From: Salvelinus alpinus
Taxonomy: Eukaryota > Chordata > Actinopteri > Salmoniformes > Salmonidae
Direction of reading: 5' to 3'
NCBI RefSeq assembly: GCF_045679555.1
Contig: NC_092087.1
Span: 24,429,367 to 24,493,366, forward strand
DNA: 64,000 bases
A model generated the notes under the pieces. It searched no databases, was not told where the DNA came from, and worked only from the letters and a program-made list of their open reading frames with translations. The position numbers and the translations under genes were made by a program. Shown here piece by piece: positions 1 through 33,936 of this stretch. The first letter of the stretch is position 1; each line of letters opens with the position of its first letter.

Positions 1-490
1 GGGTTGCTGTCTGAGGGAGGTAGTGCCAACATTAACTCACGGATAGAAAACATCACTATTACATTTCAATTATCACGACAATCATCCAGATTTTTTTATA
101 TTTTTTACTAAGGCTTTACATGTCCATCTCAGACAGACTGCTGTCTGGACCTCTAGACAGGCAGTACCATGGTCACAGGTTTTGCTACAACCATGTTACT
201 ACAAACATATTAGCCTCATTCATTTGCATAGTATTGAACGATCTAATAATGTTGTGGTGTTGTCAGAGATTTCTAGTCTGTCTTGCTTTGATCAATACTT
301 TTTTCCTAGGGCGTCCTGTCAAACCACCAGATTAAGGTTCAACCTACAAGATTAAGGTTCAACCTGGGAATTTAAAAGCAGAGAATATAATCGGTATTTC
401 TGATTAAATAGAGATTCAACTCACTCACCATTTCTCTGTTGTAGTGGGTTTTAAAGGCGGAAGTTACTTTGCCACGCCTGCCAACTCCTC
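1..490. other. Upstream flank, no gene seen
   Basis: AT-rich DNA upstream of the presumed tada3 promoter. I recognise no coding exon or named repeat. Two adjacent near-copies of a short phrase ending in 'agattaaggttcaacct' occur around 332-366, a very local duplication. Confidence 0.4.
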
Positions 491-600
491 TTCCGCAAAT
501 CTCATATCACAGCGAATAGAGCGTTTCATTGGATTTCGACTTGACGGTCGTCGCGGCCATCTTTCTGCTATCTAAAACATCTTTGGACGCATCCATTTGT
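491..600 (+). promoter_or_regulatory. tada3: Likely core promoter of tada3
   Basis: A locally GC-richer stretch upstream of the first coding exon. An inverted CCAAT box (ATTGG, 528-532) lies about 20 bp before GCGGCCATCTT (553-563), which matches the YY1-type initiator common at TATA-less housekeeping promoters. An ETS-like TTCCG is at 491-495. The start site is inferred to be near 555-600. The untranslated first exon and its splice donor are not resolved, so this rests on motifs alone. Confidence 0.4.
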
Positions 601-1626
601 TGGCCTCACTTTTTAGGGGAGTTAAATAAAATTATAATTTAGTGAATTTGCTCATCTAAAAATCATAACTATATGACCGACTATTGTAATAGTATACCTA
701 CAAATACACTTAAATTAGCGACAAACAAAAACATTTAGACGCGTAATATTCGTTTGATTCCCGTTACCATGAATCCACATCCCCAAATACAATTTGGTAT
801 TTGTCAGGGATGCCATTCTAGAATTTAGAGGGTCACTGTATTCGTCACATGGGAATTGCTCAAATAAAGTATTAACAATTGAGAATCATTCAACACTCAG
901 AGAAATATTGTTCATTTTTTTTCTGCCTCAATAATAGCTGGTATGTTAATGCACGAGACCCTCTTACTGAATATTCTTATCCCCCCTCTTCCACAGATGG
1001 TTCAATCAATAATGGATGCCAGTCAAGAGGTAAATATTGGTGCGTAAATATTCAACATTTGGTCCATTTACATGGTGTATTTGCAATCAAACCACTATTT
1101 TGTCGATTTATAAACTGTATTTGGGGTTCTGAATGATATTATGAATGGTCACTTTTGTTTCGGAAGCAACACCGGTCGTTGAGCGCAGATACTACTGGTA
1201 CTGTGCTAAAGCTAGCTAACGTTAGCTGGTTAGCTAAGCTAGCTAACGCGCTAATGTTCACGATATCTTCAATGGCAATCACCAACGTTGTTCCCGGGTC
1301 TTGAAGTTAGTAGTAGTAGGCTAATGGAGTTCAGTGAGTAATGTGAGGAGCGTTTCTTTTTTTTGGACAGATGGAGCGTTCTAGCTATCAACCCTAGTCC
1401 TGGGGGGACCCGCACAGGATGTGCAGATTTTAGTTCCAGCGCAGTACTAACCCACCAGATTCAACCAGCCCGTTAATAGTTGAATGAAGTGGATTAATAC
1501 TGGGCTGGAACAAAAGCAGGCATGTTTGTGTGTGTGTTTAAAAAAAAACTTAGTTTCATGATTATGTATGAGTCTGTAAATTTTTGTATGATCAAAGGTG
1601 CACTTTATCTCTGCCTCTCCACACAG
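601..1626 (+). other. Presumed 5' UTR intron of tada3
   Basis: There is no coding ORF of note. A run rich in GCTAGCTAACGTTAGC words lies at about 1209-1250. An acceptor (CACACAG, ending at 1626) precedes the coding exon, so the start codon lies 24 bp into that exon. Confidence 0.4.
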
Positions 1627-1650
1627 ACATAGCCCACTCTAACCATCAAG

Positions 1651-20473
<18,823 letters not shown>

Positions 20474-20970
20474 AGGGACAATAGTTTAGAGTGGGAATGA
20501 GATGGGAAGGGGTAGATTTTCAGTCTGCCAATGAGTATATACTGTTTTTGGTCATATGCTTCCATGCTCTAGTGGCCATAAGCATTTGTGTTACTTTATA
20601 AAACTCCCCAAATGGAAGGTCAGTGAATACCTGCAATGATATAGCATGATTGTCATAGTTGTTGACACTCGATGTTGAAAATGGAGGTATCCATGTTTTG
20701 TATTGATAATTACTGTATTCTTGCATGAATGTGCTAACTAAACTTTCAGTGCATATTCACTATTGGAACATCGTCACCATAAGAGCTTATGATCATTTAA
20801 TGTGCATTGCTGGCGTTTGTTTATTTTTTACTAATAACTGATAGTTTCCCACTGGCATTTTCTAAGTTCTGTTGTCGATTTTTGTTTTAATTTTATTTTT
20901 AACGTTATATAGTGCATTTCTTTTGTCTAGTATGGAAAAACAAACTATGAATGTTTGAATAAATAAATAT
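20474..20970 (+). other. tada3: tada3 3' UTR and poly(A) signal
   Basis: About 0.5 kb after the stop codon, ending with AATAAA at 20959-20964 in 'tgaataaataaatatc'. The signal is inside the tandem duplication, so a second one is available downstream at 21509. Confidence 0.55.
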
Positions 20971-21978
20971 CAGAAAGGGTTATGAGGGAGTTTGTAATGT
21001 GCCATTCAACTTTCACACTAGCAACGTAATCTTGGGAAACGTTTAACCAACGATTTTAATAGCTAAACCAAGATAAACCACAGTCTGTCGTTATCAACGA
21101 GAACAAATGAGTCATAGTTGGCAGAACAAGCGAGGTAGTAAAATCCTATTGGCCTGTTCTAGCATCATCTGCATATTCCGTTAGGGAACGCCTATTCTGA
21201 AGTGAGCGTGTGCAATAACTAAATTAGCCTTTGCACTCCTAACGCGATTTTTTACAACTTTAGCAAAGGGTGAAGTCAACGAAACTTTGTCCACTCTTCA
21301 TAATAGATCTCTAGTTTTGGCAACAAAACTATTGAGATCAAATGTTTCATCGATGAGAAAATGTCGGCTGAAATCCATCTCCTTTTTACAAATAACTGGT
21401 ATTGTTTCCCACTGGCATTTTCCAAGTTCTGTTGTCGATTTTGTTTTATTTTTAACGTTATATAGTGCATTTCTATTCTCTAGTATAGAAAAACAAACTG
21501 AATGTTTGAATAAATATCAGAAAAAGGGTTGTGAGGGAATGTCTGTAATGTGCCATTCAACTTTTACACAAGGCACGTGACGTTGGGAAACGTTTAACCA
21601 AAGATTTGAATAGCTAAACCAAGATAGACACAGTCTGTCGTTTCCAATGGGAACAAATGAGTCATAGCGAGCAGAACAAGCAAGGAGGTAGGCAGAGCCA
21701 AGCACGAGCTACCAAGATCCTATTGGCCCGTTCTAGCATCATCTGCATATTCCGTTAGGGAACGCCTATTCTGAAGTGCGCGTGTGCAATAACTCAATTC
21801 GCCTTAGTACTCCTAAACAACGAGATTTTTTATAACTTTGGCAAATGGTAAAGTCTACACAACTTAGTTCACTCTGTTCATAACACACTTCTAGTTTTGT
21901 GAACAGAAAACTGTATTGAGAGCAAATGTTTCATCGATGAGAAAATGTGCAGAATGTCGGCCGAAATCCATCTCCTCC
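20828..21978. repeat. Two-unit tandem duplication of the tada3 3' end
   Basis: Unit A is about 20828-21385 and unit B about 21386-21978. They share, in the same order, 'tttcccactggcatttt', 'ttaacgttatatagtgcatt', 'tgccattcaac', 'gttagggaacgcctattctg' and 'gtttcatcgatgagaaaatg'. The unit is about 0.56 kb. Each unit holds an AATAAA in the same context (20959-20964, 21509-21514). Differences are mostly point changes and small indels. Confidence 0.9.
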
Positions 21979-22039
21979 CACTGCTGGGCACGTGGTTTGT
22001 GGAAACGCCAAGCGGATGCTTTAAATTTATACATCCCGA

Positions 22040-22625
22040 AATATCTGTCTCATTGTCTGCATTCCAAACACTTAAAAGACCCCAGCCCTCAAATGAAGTG
22101 GACACTTCTGATGACTTATGACGTCTGACGAGTTGACACTTGCAGGGCGAGGGAAAAGTTAATTCATTTTAAATGGACCGCTCTTGCCCGGAAATTTGTC
22201 AGTCGTTCATCGCACGGTTGTGTTTTCAGTCATTATGAAACAGTTGTGTGCGCTACAGTCAATTGTGATTGCATTTCATATCTTGGCTAGAAGACAACGC
22301 ATCCGCAGACATCGAATGTTTGCCATTCTACTATATCAGGTAAATTGAAAATGACAACGTATAAGTGTGATGTCAGGGAAAGTTATATGCGCAAGTTAAC
22401 GTTTCCAAAAAAGAATCAAACAAAAACATAATTACTTTTATGATATGTGTTTGAGCCGTCATGTGCATTAGTAACAGACTTTCTAAATTATTTACATTCG
22501 TTTTAATTCCATTTGTATGTTGACTTCTCCATATTAATGTTGGTTTTAAGTTATGGCGGACTTTTCTTAGCGGATGTACAATTATCGCGAATTGAATTAT
22601 GGGGCGTTTCAAACTCATAAAAGAC
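22040..22625 (+). repeat. Left arm of a large inverted repeat
   Basis: Reads, from the outside in, 'gcattccaaacacttaaaag', 'tgcagggcgaggg', 'gcccggaaatttgtcagtcg', 'cgctacagtcaatt', 'gcggatgtacaattatcgcg', 'ggggcgtttca'. The right arm at 25208-25795 has the same landmarks in reverse complement. The arms are clearly diverged. The inner part holds the phrase MKQLCALQSIVIAF, reminiscent of the start of a fish PIF/Harbinger protein, so the arms may be Harbinger-type DNA. That family call is a guess. Confidence 0.75.
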
Positions 22626-22854
22626 ACCTTTATTTATTTTTTGTTAAAAAAATCTAAATATATTTTATATTTTATATTTATTTTTATTTTTTATTAACAA
22701 CAAATCAATACAGGAAGTACATGTGGGAACACAAGTATATATAAATAATCTACAAAGGACAATTGGGGTTGGGGGTACAATATCACATTACACAAGGACC
22801 TTAAGGGACATGCATACACTTATAATTCTAACAGCTTTTTTTTTATTTGAAAAA

Positions 22855-23399
22855 CACCTCTGAGGATGGATTATAAAAAACGTTTGACATGTTTCTGTGG
22901 ACATTATGGATATAATTTGGAATTTTTGTCTGCGTTGTCGTGACCGCTCTTTCCGGTGGATTCCTGGGCATAACGCACCAAACTAACGGAGGTATTTGGA
23001 TATAAAAATATCTTTATGGAACAAAAGGAACATTTGTTGTCTAACTGGGATTCTCGTGAGTGAAAACATCCGAAGATCATCAAAGGTAAACGATTAATTT
23101 GATTGCTTTTCTGATTTTCGTGACCAAGTTACCTGATGCTAAGTGTACTTATTGTTTTGTCGAGCGATCGATAAACTTACACAAACGCTTGTATTGCTTT
23201 CGCTGTAAAGCATAATTTCAAAATCTGAGACGACAGGTGGATTAACAAAAGGCTAAACTGTGTTTTGCAATATTGCACTTGTGATTTCATGAATATGAAT
23301 ATTTTCTAGTAATATTATTTACCTGTGGCGCTATGCTACGCTATTCAGCGTTGCTGATGACAATTATCCCGGATCCGGGATGGGTGGTTCAGAAAGGTT
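22855..23399. repeat. Unassigned repeat breaking the L1-like LINE
   Basis: About 0.55 kb between the LINE 3' UTR and its RT region, with a GC content unlike its neighbours and the phrase 'ccggatccgggatgggtggt' near its right end. It looks like a dispersed element that interrupted or replaced part of ORF2. I could not name it and see no ORF. Confidence 0.4.
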
Positions 23400-24216
23400 A
23401 ATAGCCTTAAATAACAAATCCCCAAAGCCAAATTTCTCAAGGGAGTGGAAGAGGAACTGATGCTCTACTGTGTCAAATGCTTTATAAAAATAATATGAAG
23501 CTATCCTCTGTTATTAGATCTGAGTAGTCAAGTATGTCTAATACTAGTCTGATATTGTTAGAAATATGTCTGTTCCTCATAAAGCCAGACTGTGTTTCAT
23601 CAAAGATTGCATCCAGGACTTCTTTCATTCTTTTTGAAAGTAGTAAGGCTAATATCTGATAGTCATTATTAAGAAGACAAATTGGACGCCAGTTATCGAT
23701 GAGCATCACTTATTTTTTAGGCTTAGGTATCAGTGTTATTAACCCCTGACCCATTGTAGGAGGGAGAACATTGTTTTTAATACTTTCTAAAAAACACTTC
23801 AAATAGGAAGAGAGCTACTTGTTCAGAAAATAATTTGTAAAATTCTGAAGTAATTTCATCACCTGGTGATTTAATGTTCTTTAGATGTTTGATAGACTCT
23901 ATAATCGCTTCAAAATTGATGGGTTCATCACACTGTTTAGATTCTATATCACTGATAGAGTGAACATTATTCAGTGAGTAAAAAAACATATCTGTGGTTT
24001 CCTGACAGTACGTAGAGCTATACAATTTCCTGTAAAAATGTCTACAGTATTTAGCGATTTTAATTTTTGGTCATCTGTAATAACACCATCAATGTTTAAT
24101 TTATGGATAGTGTTATTTGTAGATTGAAATTTCTCAAGTCTAAAGAAATAGGATGAATTCTGTTCTCCCTTATCAATCCATTTTTTCCTGATCTAATAAA
24201 GGCTCCTTCTGCTTTT

Positions 24217-24515
24217 AATCTCTCTATATTATCCAGTTTATTTAACCTATATATATCATCCAGTTTATTTAATCTATATATATCATCCAGTTTATTTAAT
24301 CTATATATATCATCCAGTTTATTTAATCTATATATATCATCCAGTTTATTTAATCTATATATATCATCCAGTTTATTTAATCTATATATATCATCCAGTT
24401 TATTTAATCTATATATATCATCCAGTTTATTTAATCTATATATATCATCCAGTTTATTTAATCTATATATATCATCCAGTTTATTTAATCTATATATATC
24501 ATCCAGTTTATTTAG
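24217..24515 (-). repeat. 27-bp in-frame minisatellite in LINE ORF2
   Basis: About 11 units of 27 bp, almost identical, with unit core 'catccagtttatttaatcta' on the + strand. On the LINE coding strand each unit encodes NKLDDIYRL. The first-repeated segment matches the normal L1 linker sequence that continues into KAEGAF, so it grew from one native copy. Confidence 0.93.
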
Positions 24516-25207
24516 TAACTCAATCAGTTCCATCTTCTCCTCCCCCGAGAGGCCGGCAGGGGACCTCTGAGAAAGGGAAGTTATCTTAATGATCACCTTT
24601 TCCTCCTCAGCTTTTCTGGTTTTAGCAAGATTCAGCTTTTCTGGTTTTAGCAAGATTACTACCATATTTTCTGAGGTATTTGAACACCTCAAATTTAAAG
24701 AGCTCCCAGTTCTTGCAATAAGATGTTCTTCACAAGCCCTTTTCCAAAAGTGTGAGAGCAGATCTTTAACCTCAAACTTAACTATATCATTATTTAATAA
24801 CGAGCTATTTAGCTTCCAGTAGGATGCTCTACCAACGTTAGTATCAGGGGTAAATATTTTGATATCAATGTAAATGGCACTATGATCTGTGAGGGGACTA
24901 GTACAAATATACATTTGGATATAAGCCAAAAATCTATTCTGGACTTTCTGGAACCTGTTTTGTTACTCAAAGTGAACGATCTGTGTCCATGTATCAGTAA
25001 GATCAACATTTTTCATAAAATGTATTAAACCCAAATTCTGACTGGTTGAAGAAAAAAAAGACACACCCTCGCCCACTTACCCTCGCCTTATATCCTTGGG
25101 GAATCCTCGTCACAATCTTGGACGTCGGTCCAAACGATTAGCCAAACAAGGGAAATTCGCAACGTAAGCCCTTCTTTTTGATCGAGTTTGCGAGTGTACA
25201 ATTATTT

Positions 25208-25795
25208 TCACTTCAGGGCTGAAACGCCCCACAATTAAATTCGCGATGATTGTACATCCGCTAAGAAAAGTCAGCCGAAACTTAAGACCTCAACGTCAAT
25301 ATGGATAAGTAAACATACAAGTAAACTAATGTAAAAAGGTTAGAAGTTGTGCTACTAATGGACATGACGGCACAAACACATCTCATAAAAGTAGTAATAT
25401 TTTTGTTTGGTTTGCTTTTGGATTTTTTATTTATTAAACATTTTCATTCCTCAGAAGTTCCAGCTAGGCAGGCTAACGTTATTTAGCTAATTCATTTGCT
25501 AGCTATCATACAGTAGGCATATATTAATAATTATATAGTTAATATAGACATGCAGTCATAATTGACTGTAGCGCACATAAAGCCCCCACAAGCTACCCGT
25601 GGCTGAAAACACAATCATCGCGGGATGAACAGTGACGAATTTCCGGGCAAGGGCGATCCATTTAAAAATCATTCCTTCCGCCCTTGCCCTGCAAGTGTAT
25701 ACTCGTCAGACGTCATGAAACGTCATCAGAAGTGTCCACTTAATTTGAGGGCTGAGGGGATAGGGTGTCTTTTAAGTGTTTGGAATGCTGCCCTT
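25208..25795 (-). repeat. Right arm of the large inverted repeat
   Basis: Reverse-complement partner of 22040-22625, ending 'cttttaagtgtttggaatgc'. It ends about 90 bp before the dead hmces start and so occupies what would be its promoter. Confidence 0.75.
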
Positions 25796-25887
25796 GAGTC
25801 ATCGTGGAAAATGTTACATTTGTCAGTAATATACACAATGCATGCATTTCATTACTGCATGTTGTTTCATCAGACACTGGGCTGAGG

Positions 25888-27715
25888 ACGTGTGGGAGGA
25901 CTGCATCACAAATACATGGGTTAGATTAATCTTAATCTTTGACTGCATTCATCCTGAAGGCGGAGGGCGCCTCTCAGTACAGAGACCGAGGTGGAAAGAA
26001 TGGGATTCGGATACGTACCGACCTTCCTACAACAAGAGTCCACAGTCCTTGAGCCCAGCCTTGTCCCAAAGACATTTTGATAAGGTAAGCAAAGTATAGG
26101 TGTTCAACTGATCCTGGCTAGGGGGCTGGATGTTTCTGTGGGGGGGGCTTCATTTGCACCCTGCCTGGAGAGAGATTTGTGTATTAACCAGACGGTCTGC
26201 ATCCACCCCTTTTCCCTCAGAATGCCCCAGTGGATGTGTGTGCTGGCAGCAATGACCCAAGCAAGATGCAGTACAGCACCAACAACTGTCGCAGCGGGAG
26301 CCTGCTAGAGAAGTCCTAAAAGGTGCAGAGTGAGTTGGATTCATCTTCACATGAAATACACATAACTCATCAACTGGGACAGCATGCATCCTCAAACTTG
26401 GTTCCCCGTGTATTAGTGAATGTTTGTGTACCATTTCATTCAGGATCCGCTGCTGAAAGGACAGCACTGTTTCATCTTGGCTGACGGCTTTTATGAATGG
26501 AGGAGGCAGGAGAAAGATAAGCAGCCCTTCATCTATTTCCCCCAGACTCAAGGACCCGCTCACGTGAAAACAGAGGACCAGGATGAGGGGACACCCTATA
26601 AGGAGGATACAGACATGCATGTCTGAAGAAGGCTCTGTAGACCTGGAAGAGGTGAGCCTACCCACACATGCACCTTTCATCACTAAGAAAACGTAACATT
26701 CAGAATAAGATGATTGAGTCTGATTACACTGATGAGATCTCCCATCTTCCCTTTTCTTCTCAAAAATACTTTAGCACTCTCCCACTGACTCCATCCTGAC
26801 CCATTTTGTGATCCTTCTGTTTGTCTGCAGTAATGAAATAATGTAAACTTTGCCTTTTGATGTATTTCTTTCTTATGTAGGAGGACAAAGGAGTCTGTGA
26901 GTGGAGAGGATGGCTGGCTGTTGCTGACCATTGCAGGACTGTTTGACTGATGGACTCCCCATAGTGGAGATCCCCTCTAGACCTACACTGTGATCACTCT
27001 GGGTACATCCCCCATCTTCAAGGCATCGATGACCAGTATGGGTCTGTTTAAAACATTACTCTCGTCTTGAGTAAAGTATGTTCTTTATATATGAAAGTTT
27101 GTGTACGAGGTAGAATCACCAATGATTTTGCTTGTGTTGCAGGATGCCAGTGATTCTCGACAGAGGTCAGAAGATGGCTGAATTTTGGTCAGGTGAGGTC
27201 ATTAGATGCCCTAAAACTGCTTCAGTCCAAAAACAAACTGACCTTTCACCCTGTCTCTTCACTGGTCAACAACTCTCAAAACAATTCCCGAGTGCCTGCT
27301 GCCAGTGGATCCTCAGGCTAAGAAAGTACAACTGCATGACTTCACTGAGCTACATACCCATATTTGAGATGTCTGATGTGTTCCAATCATTGAATAGCTA
27401 CTGATCATTGGTCTGGGACAACCTTTCTAAAAACATCTAGATTTAAAACCTTGAAGAGTAAAAATACATAATGGGCTCCATACCGTACTACACTCTCCTC
27501 CCTGCTTCCCCTCGTCATATACACTTCTTTCCCCAGGAGCCCAAGCCCTCAGCTGGCAGTAAGATGATGATGGGCTGGCTCAAGAGCAGCACACCCTCCA
27601 AGAGGAAAGAGCCAGATACTGGGAAAGTCAAACAGGAGGGCCACACAGGAAAGACCAGGCCTGAGAAGCAGCCGAAGACTGCAGGACCTCTCCAAGTGGC
27701 TGCAGGTAACCAGTA
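25888..27715 (+). pseudogene. hmces: hmces pseudogene, intron-containing
   Basis: HMCES covalently captures abasic sites in single-stranded DNA through Cys2 of its SRAP domain. Here exon 1 begins ACG-TGT-GGG-AGG-ACT-GCA (25888), so CGRTA remains but the ATG is ACG. Exon 1 later holds RPRWKEWDSDTYRPSYNKSPQ (about 25990-26040) and a GT donor at 26085. Exon 2 (from about 26221) has DPSKMQYSTNNCRS but lacks the WGLVPSW block and has a stop. Exon 3 (from 26443) keeps [19 protein letters not shown]. Exon 4 (about 26881) has EWRGW, then a frameshift and TGA and TAG inside the domain. Exon 5 (about 27144) has MPVILD. The last exon (27537-27715) has EPKPSAGSKMMMGWLKSS. Retained splice sites rule out a processed copy. 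The most likely origin is a decayed duplicate; another functional hmces elsewhere is expected. Confidence 0.9.
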
Positions 27716-29239
27716 AGAAACCCAGGACCAACTGAGTGGTTGGGACAAACATTGACTGACTTTGAAAAGAGATGGGAACAGACTGAAGAATGTATGTCTT
27801 ATTGTCTTGAGGTGGAAGAGCACAAATGGTTTGATTATTTTTATGTCTGGTGTTGGTTGAAGATAATGTAATTAAACGTTTGACAGATTTCGATGGTCCC
27901 GTGTTCTGTCAACTTTCACAAGTGACCAATTTTTATATTTCGGTACAAGTAGTGGACTGAATACAAATACCAAGTGAGTGCCCCCATGCAAAATGACACA
28001 TTTCAATGTATACTATAGATTTTAGTGAACTCTTTCTTTCAACAGCTGTGTGTATGAGAGCCATGATAGTAACCTACTGTGCTTTAACTACCTGTTCTAC
28101 TTGCACTAACACACACAGATTCTTTATTCAATAACCATTATTATTACCTGAAACCCAAAGACATTTTTAAACAATGTAGATTAAGTGCATTTATCATTTC
28201 ATTAACTTGATTAATGCTAACACATTTCCCCCATATGTCCTCTGATGCAATTCAAATTCTAAACATAATATGCGAACAGACAAAAGATCTGATCGGTAAA
28301 AAAAAAATCAGGCACTTAAATAATTTGCCAACCTGAGCTATAGGCAGAGCGAGTAACTGACAAGACATGTCTTTTTGCCTTAAACGATTGACAAAGGTTT
28401 GTAATAGTTGACAGTGTAAAAAGAAGACGGGTACTAGCTAATAATAGTAAAGAGATATTTCTACTCTGAAAATATATCTCCCTTGGTTTGATTCTCTACC
28501 CCGTGTCAGGTCTCAATGTTGACAAAATAATTTGCCGCTTGACTTTTCCCCCATTGAGAAACAATGTGTAGGGCAGTTGAGGACATCATGGAAGTTGGGG
28601 AGCAGAGTTAAAATCCATATGGCCTCTTCTGCCTTGAGCTAAAAAAAATTAAATAAAGTGTTTATTGTGGCTCCAAAATAAGGTGTCAAATAGGGTTTGA
28701 ATAAGCCTACATGACAACAAAGTGCAAAAAATGCCTTACAACACACTTGTATGTTGGATTTGCTAGTTCACATCCAATCCAATTAACACATGTATCTTCA
28801 GGCAGTACATTGGTATAACCCCCACACACCATTGATATAAATTACTCAATCTGATCCTTCACCACTGGAACTTTGGGAGTGAACTATATCTAACTCCCCT
28901 TGTAAAATGTTATGAGGCTGGTGCCATGGAAACAATGGCATCTAAAAAGGTTAAGGGGAAATAATAAGCAGATATGCTGTTAAATGCTCTAATATCCATC
29001 TGGGTGTTCTTTGGGCTTGGAGACTCATCTTGAGAATAAATGTGTGATGTGTACACAGGGATGAGTACAGTGTGTGTGTGTGTAAAGTATACTTTACGAG
29101 CGGAACTCTGCTTGCATCTACGAAGGCCAGTGATGATATTGGGCAGAGGAGAGCACACAGGGGCATGGGGGATAAAGGGTAGACAAGGCAAGACAGAGTA
29201 GCACGGCCAACAGTTGTCCCCTGTAGGTCTCTTAGGTCC
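27716..29239. other. Convergent spacer, including the rab7a 3' UTR
   Basis: There is no coding exon. The rab7a 3' UTR should extend left from 29239. TTTATT (AATAAA on the - strand) at 28661-28666 and 28133-28138 are candidate end signals, and 28655-28666 carries the signal on both strands. A short GT microsatellite lies at about 29070-29083. Confidence 0.4.
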
Positions 29240-32455
<3,216 letters not shown>

Positions 32456-32465
32456 TGTGCCACAG

Positions 32466-33245
32466 CTGAGGAAAGAGAAGGGGCACTAAATTAGAATGGT
32501 GGACTAACCATGTACATTGTTATTATGGTAAACAGCAACCTATAACACAGGCACATAGTCTATAAGCATGCTGCCTGTGTGTCTGCTGTGAACCCCCCCC
32601 CCCCCCCGGGTTAAAAAGCGATGCAGTTTATGACAGCATGGCTCAGGCAATATTATCACAGGCTACTACTTACAACCACTACTACTGCAGTGTAAATATT
32701 ATAACACTTCCTTTGTGCAATTGACTATATTGACCAGCTGCTAGCTCAACCTCACTCTAGACATTTGGTCCACAGCTAGTGGTCCAGTCATTGGGATTAC
32801 AGACAATGAAATGCTCGGAGCAGGAATAGTTCTGGGAATGTAACCAAGTACAGTGTGCCTCACTGGACACTGTTTAACTACATAAACAACAAGACTAGTT
32901 GTTTTTGTTTTTTTAACTCTGCCTGCCCCTCCAACAACATGTTCCTCTAATTTCACAAGATACAGGTTTTGGAGAGGAATGTACTTAATGTAACCCAGAA
33001 ACGTTTCAACATGTGAAGGAAGCTATGAGACTTGATCCACAGACAGAGAGAGTGGAATACAATATTCCTGTTGTGCAGGCCATCTTTGTGCAGAGTCCTT
33101 CCATAAAGACACATTGAATAAAGACCCACTGCTCTCACTGACCTACATTTTCTTAACAAAACAGCATAACCATATCTCCCCCAAATAAAACCTGACCATA
33201 ATTATATCCTCCTGATTCCTGCTTACAAGCAACAATTAAAGCAGG
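32466..33245. other. rab7a 5' intron or upstream DNA
   Basis: No coding exon or named repeat. A C tract is present at about 32588-32607. The first untranslated exon of rab7a should lie at or beyond this region, but I see nothing decisive. Confidence 0.3.
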
Positions 33246-33382
33246 AAGTACCATTGACTCGCTCAATACGGAAGTGGTCAGATGACGCGGATGCTACGCT
33301 ACAGGACTGTTTTGCTAGCACAGTCTGGAATATGTTTCGGGATTCATCCAATGGCATTGAGGAGTATACCACCTCATTCACC

Positions 33383-33632
33383 GGCTGCCTATTGGTTAGA
33401 GCGTTGGGCCAGTAACCGGAAGGTTGCTGGATTGAATCCCCGAACTGTAAAGGTAAAAATCTGTCGTTCTGCCCCTGAGCAAGGCAGTTGGACCCACTGT
33501 TCCCAGGGCGCCGTGGATGTCAATTAAGGCAGCCCCCTGCACCTCTCTGATTCAGAGGGGTTGGGTTAAATGCAGTAGACACATTTCAGTTGAATACATT
33601 CAGATGGACAACTGACTAGGTATCCCCCTTTC
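33383..33632 (+). mobile_element. SmaI/HpaI-type tRNA-derived SINE, long-tail form
   Basis: B box 'ggattgaatccccgaactg' near 33430, then a tail with 'ctctctgattcagaggggtt' and 'acaactgactaggtatcccc' that differs from the HpaI tail. The first ~15 bp of the SINE head seem to be missing. It sits between two parts of the same Rex1 linker reading frame. Confidence 0.8.
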
Positions 33633-33936
33633 ACTTTCATCAATAAGTGCATCAACAATGTCGTTCCCGCATGTACATTTGCCAACCAGATGCCATGGAT
33701 TAGAGGCAACATCCGCACCGAGCTAAAGGCTAGAGCTGCCGCTTTCAAGGAGAGGGACACTAATCCAGACGCTTATAAGAAATCCCCCTATGCCCTCAGA
33801 CAAACAATCAAACAGGCAAAACGTCAATATTGGACCATGATTGACCTTCCGGACAGACCACCCCCAGGTGGTAAGGGTAGGCAACAACACATCTGCCATG
33901 CTGATCCTCAACACTGGGGCCCCTGAGGGGTGCGTG

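Larger units (their letters stand above)
22630..25090 (-). mobile_element. L1-like LINE remnant inside the inverted repeat
   Basis: - strand pieces, 5' to 3' in the element: 24096-24929 (end of endonuclease, SPLTDHSAIYIDI, NVGRASYWKLNSSLL, and the linker), 23777-24025 (IKHLKNIKSPGDEITSEFYKLF, typical L1 RT block 0) and 23482-23709 (NWRPICLLNNDYQILALLLSKR, ETQSGFMRNRHISNN, RT blocks 1-2). The catalytic YxDD part is not seen: the ORF is cut at about 23399, and likely 3' UTR is at 22630-22855. Frames are broken. A coding minisatellite lies at 24217-24515. Confidence 0.85.

Noticed and set aside
1195-1260. Palindromic GCTAGCTAACGTTAGC cluster as a special site
   Set aside because: Such words are frequent low-complexity sequence in salmonid DNA (also 37960-38330) and carry no clear function here.
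25888-27715. hmces as a working gene or a processed pseudogene
   Set aside because: Missing start and internal stops rule out the first; retained GT/AG introns rule out the second.
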